40,621 nt of DNA from an uncultured Bacteroidales bacterium (GTDB lineage: Bacteria; Bacteroidota; Bacteroidia; Bacteroidales; Paludibacteraceae), in contig CALUKG010000009.1 in the NCBI GenBank assembly GCA_944321155.1, positions 1-40,621 of the forward strand, read 5' to 3'. The position numbers and the translations under genes are program-made. This document shows positions 35,070 to 40,621 of the stretch, piece by piece. The number at the start of each line of letters is the position of its first letter. The stretch's first letter is position 1. The notes beneath the pieces were generated by a model that was given only the letters and a program-made list of their open reading frames with translations, did not search any database and was not told the origin of the DNA.

Positions 35070-38015
35070 TTATTTCACAATCTTCATGCTTTCACCGTTG
35101 GCTGCCTTGATTACGTAAACGCCGGCAGGATAAGAGCTCATGTTGATGTTCTCATTGGAACGAACAACCATCTGTCCTACTGCATTGTAAACTACAACAT
35201 CCAAATTCAGGCTGTTGATGATTTCTTCTCCGTTGAAGGTAATGCCTTCCATTTCTGGTTGGTTGCAAAGGCCAGTACCAGTGCTTTCTTCAGTTGGAGT
35301 GAAGCTGATGGTTAGGTTGATTACTTCACTGTTTGCTTGCATGCCCCATGAATCTGTTGTTGGTCGTCCATAAGCAATCATTTCGATAGAAATTAAGTCC
35401 TCAATTGTCATTCCACCCAGTTCTTCGGATGTTTTGAAGCTGACTGTAAGCGTGCTATTAATGCTACCATTTTCGTCTGGAGTGAATGTGTATTGATCTA
35501 TCGTTGGTGCTGTCTCAGCCAATTTCCAGAGACTCATTGCATGTGGTCTTATTACAATTGGTGAGCTATAGTAAGAAGCAGTCAACGTAAATTCTTTTAC
35601 CACTTCGTCCAATACAACTTCACCAAGTTCAAGAGTGTAACCGGTTGTTTCGTCGAATGTAACGCCTTCGCCTGTAATTTCAAATGTAGGTTCACCCCAT
35701 GTCTTAACTTCAACCGTATTAGATGGTTCAGATGCAGTATAACCCTCAGCTTTAGCCACTACATTGTAATAGTAAGTGGTTTCTGCAGTCAAACCAGTAA
35801 TTTCTTTACTGGTAGCTCCTGTAACAGTGAATGGAGAGCCTGCGATATTTTCTTTTTTGATAATTACTATATTATCAATAAATGCACGTTTTGCTGTGGT
35901 CGCAATAGTGATTGTGTTGGCAGTCACATTTTGGAATAAAACAGATTTCGATTCAAAAGCATCGTTAATTGTTGCTTCATATGAAATTGTTTGGCTTGCT
36001 TCTCCAATTGTTATTTTAATGTCCCCCTCAACGCCCGTCCAGCCTTTAACATCAAATAAAACTTCTACATCAGAACCTGTTAATTCTAACTCCTTTGTTG
36101 TTATTAAACCGGGATTGTCACTACTACCTAATTTAATAGCTTCACCAGCTTGATATACTTTGTTGATATTAGTGAAGTTTGCATTGCCATCCCAAGCGGA
36201 AGAGGAACCACTAGTGCTTGTGTTGTTTCCTGCCTCAATTTCGCTGAAATCTTCATTGAATACTTCTTGGCTAGTCCAAACATTCACTTCATAGCTTGTT
36301 GCGTTATCTACTGCTTCCCAATTGGCTGTGAAACCATTGTCTGTGATGGCAGTGGCTTCGGTTGCTACTGGAGTAGCAAGCATTGGATTGATGCAGGTAC
36401 CTGTGAGTGCAATTTCTTTTACTAAATCACCGCATGTGAGGGTCAAGGTTGCTGCATGTTCGCCAGTTGCAGTCGGTTGATAGGTAACGGTAATGGTTTC
36501 TTCTGCAATGCTTCCATCTTCAGCAGGTGTGATGCTGGTTGGGTTGCATGTGAAATAGTCTGCATTGCCACCTGCGATAGCCAATGTGGCATTTTCTGAA
36601 AGGTTAGCTCCGTTTACTGTGAAAGTAAGGTCTTTTGTCTGATTGTTTTCTACGGTTTCAAATGCAAGGCTGTTTGTAGATACCGTAATGGATGGAGTGG
36701 TAACAACAATGCTGACAGGATAGATTTGTGGTGCATTTTGGTAAACACTAACAAAACCGACGATGTCATATTTGTCAGTTGAGTTAACATCCATGTTGAA
36801 GTTTTTGAAGTTGTTACGGACAACGATATTGCCATGTGTGCTCAGATTAGCATTAATGGTGCTGCTTTCTGTAAAGCTGTATGAATTGTCAAATTGTGCA
36901 TCTTCCAACTTTACATATTTGTGAACATCGGCAGTAGAGAGTGTTTCAACTGTTGTGGGATTGATGATAGAGATGTGTTCGCTTAATGTATAAGAAAATA
37001 CATTCTTCATTTGAGGAGCTCCGTTATATAGAGTATTTTCACCTGTAATATTGTTAATTATGCTTCCGTTGGTCAATCCTTCTGTTTCTGCAAAATTGAA
37101 ATCGTAGATGAGCATGGAGCCACTTTCATCTTGAGCATATACATTGGCTCCATTGATATAGGTAACAGTTATGGGATTTGTTATTTTGACAAAATCATTG
37201 TTTTCTGCTTGGTTGAAAGCGGCAATATTATCAACTTCTGTTGGGAATGTATAAGTGGCTGTGGCTACTGCACTGCTTTCTCCGTTTTTAATGGCAATGG
37301 CCTTTAATGTGGTGGTAGAAGAAATGTTGATAGCTCCATTATATGGTGTTGATAGTTCAGATGGTTCTGTTCCATCAAGAGTGTAATAGATGGAAGCTTC
37401 TGCTGTTTCGCAGTTAATGGTTACATTTTGAGTTTCTGTGTATTTGCCTGTTGGAACAGAAAAAGTGGGAGGCAGAACGGCTATTGCTTCTGTGGAATAT
37501 GTTATCTCTATACTTTGTATTGTTGTTGTACCCGATGTGGCTCCATTCGTAAAACTAATGGCAAAGAATGTGTGTGGATTTGTAATATTCCATGATACTG
37601 ATCCATTATTATCTGTTCCAGCGATACTATTGGCCATGGTTTGATTGGTGATTTCGTTGTCCCCTGTTTGAAGATAAATTTTATCTGCACTTAGTGTTCC
37701 TGCTTTTTTATTAATAGTAATCTTCGTTAGGTGACCAGGTAGTGCAGAAGTGTTTCTAAAGTAGAAATTTTCTCCACTTTGTAAATTATTTGTAGTTGAT
37801 TTGTTTCCTCTGACTTGAAGAGTTGAGGGGTTCCAATTGTTAATTTTGTATGTGATTTCATTTGCTGAAAAAGTTGTTTCTGTGGCAATGTAACTTCCAC
37901 TAGTAGTGTTTGTTGTTGTTTTGTCTGGAACAATTGAAATTTGTGCTCCCGCATTTCCGCAAACAAACAATGCGATTGTCAGTAGGGCTGTTTTAAAAAA
38001 GTTGATAGTTTTCAT
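35070..38015 (-). CDS. Large modular T9SS cargo protein
   Basis: A 981-residue secreted protein with a signal peptide at 1-24 (GNAGAQ). A beta-rich N-terminal domain spans about 25-180. A chitobiase C-terminal-like module (about 182-255: ASIYYTLDGTEPSELSTPYNG split over TTTLKAIAIKNGES) and an OB-like domain (about 258-440: VKITNPITVTYINGANVYAQD) follow. Next is a choice-of-anchor/BACON-like sandwich (about 440-540). A fibronectin type III domain (about 543-775) appears split by an inserted jelly-roll-like segment (about 582-720). A last sandwich leads to a T9SS type A sorting domain (about 925-981). No catalytic residues were identified, so glycan or protein binding is inferred. It is probably co-transcribed with the gene upstream, 80 bases away. 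Confidence 0.87.
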   Translation of the reverse strand: MKTINFFKTALLTIALFVCGNAGAQISIVPDKTTTNTTSGSYIATETTFSANEITYKINNWNPSTLQVRGNKSTTNNLQSGENFYFRNTSALPGHLTKITINKKAGTLSADKIYLQTGDNEITNQTMANSIAGTDNNGSVSWNITNPHTFFAISFTNGATSGTTTIQSIEITYSTEAIAVLPPTFSVPTGKYTETQNVTINCETAEASIYYTLDGTEPSELSTPYNGAINISSTTTLKAIAIKNGESSAVATATYTFPTEVDNIAAFNQAENNDFVKITNPITVTYINGANVYAQDESGSMLIYDFNFAETEGLTNGSIINNITGENTLYNGAPQMKNVFSYTLSEHISIINPTTVETLSTADVHKYVKLEDAQFDNSYSFTESSTINANLSTHGNIVVRNNFKNFNMDVNSTDKYDIVGFVSVYQNAPQIYPVSIVVTTPSITVSTNSLAFETVENNQTKDLTFTVNGANLSENATLAIAGGNADYFTCNPTSITPAEDGSIAEETITVTYQPTATGEHAATLTLTCGDLVKEIALTGTCINPMLATPVATEATAITDNGFTANWEAVDNATSYEVNVWTSQEVFNEDFSEIEAGNNTSTSGSSSAWDGNANFTNINKVYQAGEAIKLGSSDNPGLITTKELELTGSDVEVLFDVKGWTGVEGDIKITIGEASQTISYEATINDAFESKSVLFQNVTANTITIATTAKRAFIDNIVIIKKENIAGSPFTVTGATSKEITGLTAETTYYYNVVAKAEGYTASEPSNTVEVKTWGEPTFEITGEGVTFDETTGYTLELGEVVLDEVVKEFTLTASYYSSPIVIRPHAMSLWKLAETAPTIDQYTFTPDENGSINSTLTVSFKTSEELGGMTIEDLISIEMIAYGRPTTDSWGMQANSEVINLTISFTPTEESTGTGLCNQPEMEGITFNGEEIINSLNLDVVVYNAVGQMVVRSNENINMSSYPAGVYVIKAANGESMKIVK

Positions 38016-38046
38016 GTGTTTTAATTTTTATGGTTTTGAGAAAAGT

Positions 38047-38085
38047 AAGCGCTTCCCTACAGGACATAGAAAAGCGCTTGACAAT
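38047..38085 (-). repeat. Inverted repeat between two T9SS cargo genes
   Basis: AAGCGCTT occurs twice, 17 bases apart; each copy is itself a palindrome, so the transcript can form a stem. The downstream T content is weak, so it may be a partial terminator or a processing site within an operon. Confidence 0.45.
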
Positions 38086-38095
38086 TATTGTATTA

Positions 38096-39595
38096 TTATC
38101 GTTTTACGATTTTAGTTACAGATTTGCCTGCACGTACAATATAGATACCGCTGTTTTGGTTGCTCATGTCGATATCAGTATTGCCTTCGGCAACAACAGT
38201 ACCTACCAAACTGTAAACAACGATATTCGCATTTTCTGGATTGTAAATGGTTTGACCGTCAAAACGGATAGAAGATACTTTGTTGTTTTGGATAGCAGAA
38301 CCAGTTGAGTGTTCAGTAATGCTGATAGGATAAAGTTGTGCATTGTTGTTATAGACACTAACGAAACCAGCAACGTCATATGCTTGATTGGCTTCAACAG
38401 AACCCAGATTGAGATTTGAGAAATTGGTGTAAACCGTTACTCCATTTGTTAATTTGGCTGTTTTGCCGCGTGTGCTTAAATTGTATGCTTTATCAAACTC
38501 CACATTTTCAAATTGTACGTATTTGTTGATGTCTGTTGCAGCAATGCTTGTCACGGTGGTAGGAGCGATTGCAGACCCAGTACCAAGAACATAGTTCTCA
38601 ATATTTGTTATTTGTGCGCCACCATTGTGTGAGTCTTTTGTGCCTATAAGATTGCTGAGGGTAGTTCCATTTGTAAGACCTTCTGTCTTGGCAAAGTCAT
38701 AGTCATAGATAAGTGAATAGCCATTTTCGTCTTGTACATATACACTGTTATAATTGTCGGCAAAAATAACGGTGATAGCATTAGTAATCTTTATAAAGGT
38801 TTCGTCTTCAAGGGTATTCAATTCTGATAAGTTGCTGATTTCTGTTGGGAATGTATAAGTGGCAGAAACAACAGCACTTTGGTCTTCACCTTTTACTGCA
38901 ATAGCTTTTACAGTGGTTGTAGTTGTGATATTGATAGCTTGAGTATATTGGGTAGAAGCTGTTGAAGGTTCAGTACCATCAAGGGTATAATAAATGGTTG
39001 CACCCTCATCACCGCTTATTGTAAGTTGGAAACTTTCTGCGTAATTGCCTGTTGTCTTGTTGAAAACAGGTACATTAACTGCGGCAGCAGAACCCCATGA
39101 AATGGTAATCTGGTCTAAATACAATGCACCGTCATTAGAGCGGATACCGATATATGGATAAGCTGAGCCTAATGCTAATTCTGTTTCTCCGGTTTCATGG
39201 TTAATTGAACCGATTAATGTACCTTGTGTGTCTGCTGAATATAAGTTTGATGCTTGTGTATAAGGGGTTACAGAGCCATATATGTCTAATTTGCGTTTTG
39301 TGGTGGTTGCTTCGTTCCATACAACGGCAATTTTCTCTGCATTACCAATACTTGTTGTTGTAACAATACCACTATTGTCTTTTGAACGCATTTGTATGGC
39401 AGTACCACTATTCATTTTCATTGCATTTCCTGCATAAACGGTTCCAGAAGTACCACTGATGTTGGAAAAGTTGGCATAAGAGCCTCCTAAATTAAGATTG
39501 GTTGCTGTCAGAACATCATCCACAGCCTGTGCATTAAATCCGATGAGGAACAATGCTAAGAAAAGAGAACTTTTCAAATAAGTAATTGTTTTCAT
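38096..39595 (-). CDS. T9SS cargo protein with chitobiase-C-terminal-like and OB-like modules
   Basis: A 499-residue secreted protein with a signal peptide at 1-22 (GFNAQA). Residues about 25-165 look like a jelly-roll (SGTAIQMRSKDNSG; YPYIGIRSNDGALYLDQITI). Then come a chitobiase C-terminal-like module (about 173-245: GATIYYTLDGTEPSTASTQY), an OB-like domain (about 250-430: IKITNAITVIFADNYNSVYVQD) and a T9SS type A sorting domain (IVVYSLVGTVVAEG, NSGIYIVRAGKSVTKIVKR). The two middle modules are clearly paralogous to those of the 981-residue protein next door. The ATG at 39595 starts the signal peptide; the frame to 39703 crosses the promoter. Confidence 0.87.
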   Translation of the reverse strand: MKTITYLKSSLFLALFLIGFNAQAVDDVLTATNLNLGGSYANFSNISGTSGTVYAGNAMKMNSGTAIQMRSKDNSGIVTTTSIGNAEKIAVVWNEATTTKRKLDIYGSVTPYTQASNLYSADTQGTLIGSINHETGETELALGSAYPYIGIRSNDGALYLDQITISWGSAAAVNVPVFNKTTGNYAESFQLTISGDEGATIYYTLDGTEPSTASTQYTQAINITTTTTVKAIAVKGEDQSAVVSATYTFPTEISNLSELNTLEDETFIKITNAITVIFADNYNSVYVQDENGYSLIYDYDFAKTEGLTNGTTLSNLIGTKDSHNGGAQITNIENYVLGTGSAIAPTTVTSIAATDINKYVQFENVEFDKAYNLSTRGKTAKLTNGVTVYTNFSNLNLGSVEANQAYDVAGFVSVYNNNAQLYPISITEHSTGSAIQNNKVSSIRFDGQTIYNPENANIVVYSLVGTVVAEGNTDIDMSNQNSGIYIVRAGKSVTKIVKR

Positions 39596-39644
39596 ACGCT
39601 TATAATTTTGATGGTGAAAAAATTGATTTTCATTATTGTTTGGG

Positions 39645-39675
39645 CAAAGGTATAGAAAGATATTTGTAAATACAA
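39645..39675 (-). promoter_or_regulatory. Promoter of the 499-residue (and probably 981-residue) cargo genes
   Basis: On the - strand, TACCTTTG (39645-39652) and TTG (39673-39675), spacer 20. It starts a new unit after the upstream 207-residue gene. Confidence 0.7.
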
Positions 39676-39708
39676 ATAAGGGAATGTTATTTTGTTGTGA
39701 CAAAGTTG

Positions 39709-40332
39709 TTAAAATTCAGCCTGTAAGGCTCTGTTGTAATAATTTTTCCGCTTGGCAGGGCTGATAGGGTGGGTGGTGAAATGGCCGGTGCGGAGGTTAC
39801 AGGCATATAAAGTTTGTATTTCCGAGAGAAACAGAATGCTGTATCGGGTGGCATGTTGTCGTTGCAGTTGGCGTGTAAAGGCTATGGTGGCTTTTACTTG
39901 CGTTTCGCTCACGTCGTCTTTGGAAAAGATGTACAAGCCGAATGTTTCGAATTCGCCGTAAAATCCGGACGCCACTTTGCGTACTTTATTGGCAATGATC
40001 CGTTTCAGGGGAAGCGCCAACTGCCAATAGGTATATTCCTTGTCTCCCAGCCAGTTGCCCGTGTGCAGACCATAGGCATAACCGCTGCTTTGTATGTCTT
40101 TGTAGGCTTCTGACGTGACATCGTGTACGTTGCCTGCCATTTCCGAGAGAAGGGCCTGTGCCGCTTTCTTGTTTTCCTCCATGGCACGTGTCACCTCTAT
40201 GCCGATGCCTTTGTTGATGTCCTGCAAGTCCGGGCGGTCCAGATTGACCAGACCGGCATAACGCTCGCCAAATAAGTCGCATAAGGTTATCTGGGCATAT
40301 CGTTCAAAGAAGCAGGTATCAAATTTAGGCAT
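39709..40332 (-). CDS. Conserved-looking protein of unknown function, possible nuclease-like fold
   Basis: A 207-residue soluble protein with no signal peptide or transmembrane helix. I do not recognise the family. The N-terminal part has FGERYAGLVNLDRPDLQDINKG followed by GIEVTRAM. An acidic residue, a short gap and a buried strand with E-x-V is the kind of arrangement seen in PD-(D/E)xK nucleases, but the catalytic lysine is not evident. The remainder is helical and basic, with NKVRKVASGFYGEFETFGLYIF in the middle. It begins 8 bases after the end of the partial gene upstream, so the two are probably one operon. Confidence 0.75.
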   Translation of the reverse strand: MPKFDTCFFERYAQITLCDLFGERYAGLVNLDRPDLQDINKGIGIEVTRAMEENKKAAQALLSEMAGNVHDVTSEAYKDIQSSGYAYGLHTGNWLGDKEYTYWQLALPLKRIIANKVRKVASGFYGEFETFGLYIFSKDDVSETQVKATIAFTRQLQRQHATRYSILFLSEIQTLYACNLRTGHFTTHPISPAKRKNYYNRALQAEF

Positions 40333-40340
40333 AGTTAGAT

Positions 40341-40621
40341 TTATTTTTTGTCGAAAAGCTGTTTGAAATAAACGGACTGGGCGTGCATCTTGCCGTCGTA
40401 CTTTTTCTGTTCGTCGGGTGGTAGCATTTCAATGCTGTTGTTCTGGTAGTCAATGGCATCGGCAATGGTGGAGAAGGTGGCGCTGACAAATACGGGCATC
40501 AGCTCGCGTAGGGCTTTCTCGTCATTGTGGAGCGAAATGTCCAGAAAATCCTTGGATGCAAATACCGGTTTGCTATAGGGGAGCCGGTTCCATTGTGCAT
40601 CGTAAAACGTGACCGTAGAGC
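40341..40621 (-). CDS. C-terminal part of an unidentified protein (5' end outside the window)
   Basis: A - strand frame stays open from the window edge to a TAA at 40341-40343, giving about 92 residues. It includes TVTFYDAQWNRLPYSKPVF, DISLHNDEKALRELMPVFVS and, at the end, DGKMHAQSVYFKQLFDKK. The combination of a VTFYxxxWxxLP strand and a helical end reminds me of the Bacteroidetes DUF3256 family, but I hold that loosely. The close spacing to the following gene (8 bases) supports it being coding. Confidence 0.6.
   Translation of the reverse strand, partial: STVTFYDAQWNRLPYSKPVFASKDFLDISLHNDEKALRELMPVFVSATFSTIADAIDYQNNSIEMLPPDEQKKYDGKMHAQSVYFKQLFDKK

Overview
The window comes from the chromosome of an anaerobic member of the Bacteroidetes, most likely order Bacteroidales. 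Four things point there. Nearly every transcription unit is preceded by the Bacteroidetes -7 promoter element TAnnTTTG. Several exported proteins end in type IX secretion system (T9SS) type A sorting domains. There is a Bacteroidetes-style ArsF-family lipoprotein. The housekeeping genes are of Bacteroidetes type (L25/Ctc, viroplasmin-RNase H, 7TM-HD phosphohydrolase). I see no tRNA, rRNA, CRISPR array, transposase or phage gene. I cannot name the species.

Region 1 (1-17.6 kb) is a surface and secretion region. A membrane-anchored purple-acid-phosphatase-like metallophosphoesterase (- strand) lies divergent from an outer-membrane beta-barrel/OmpA fusion protein. Next, on the + strand, come a doubtful small ORF, a 3142-residue secreted protein, a 161-residue T9SS cargo protein and an 1166-residue exported beta-rich protein. 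The giant protein is built as two halves, each with one carbohydrate-module-like domain followed by 15 cadherin-like beta-sandwich repeats of about 84 residues, and it ends in a divergent sorting domain.

Region 2 (17.7-18.6 kb) is a two-gene arsenic-type locus: an ArsR-family repressor and an ArsF-family thioredoxin-like lipoprotein. The same palindrome (TTCG-N8-CGAA) precedes both genes.

Region 3 (18.6-32.6 kb) is housekeeping. In window order it holds ackA and pta (acetate overflow and ATP), an RNase H, pth and rplY, a PepSY-like lipoprotein, a GT2 glycosyltransferase, lysA and lysC (lysine/diaminopimelate pathway), rpsU, a PgpH-like c-di-AMP phosphodiesterase, and the divergent pnp. All except pnp are on the - strand.

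Region 4 (32.6-33.2 kb) is a gene-free tandem array of REP/REPIN-like palindromes.

Region 5 (33.2-40.6 kb, - strand) holds three modular T9SS cargo proteins. Two have nearly identical sorting domains, and two share a chitobiase-C-terminal-like module followed by an OB-like module. Upstream of them are an unrecognised 207-residue protein and the 3' end of another gene that runs off the window.

The least ordinary parts are the giant duplicated-repeat protein with its companions, the isolated arsR-arsF pair with matching operators, and the REPIN-like array with compensated stem changes.
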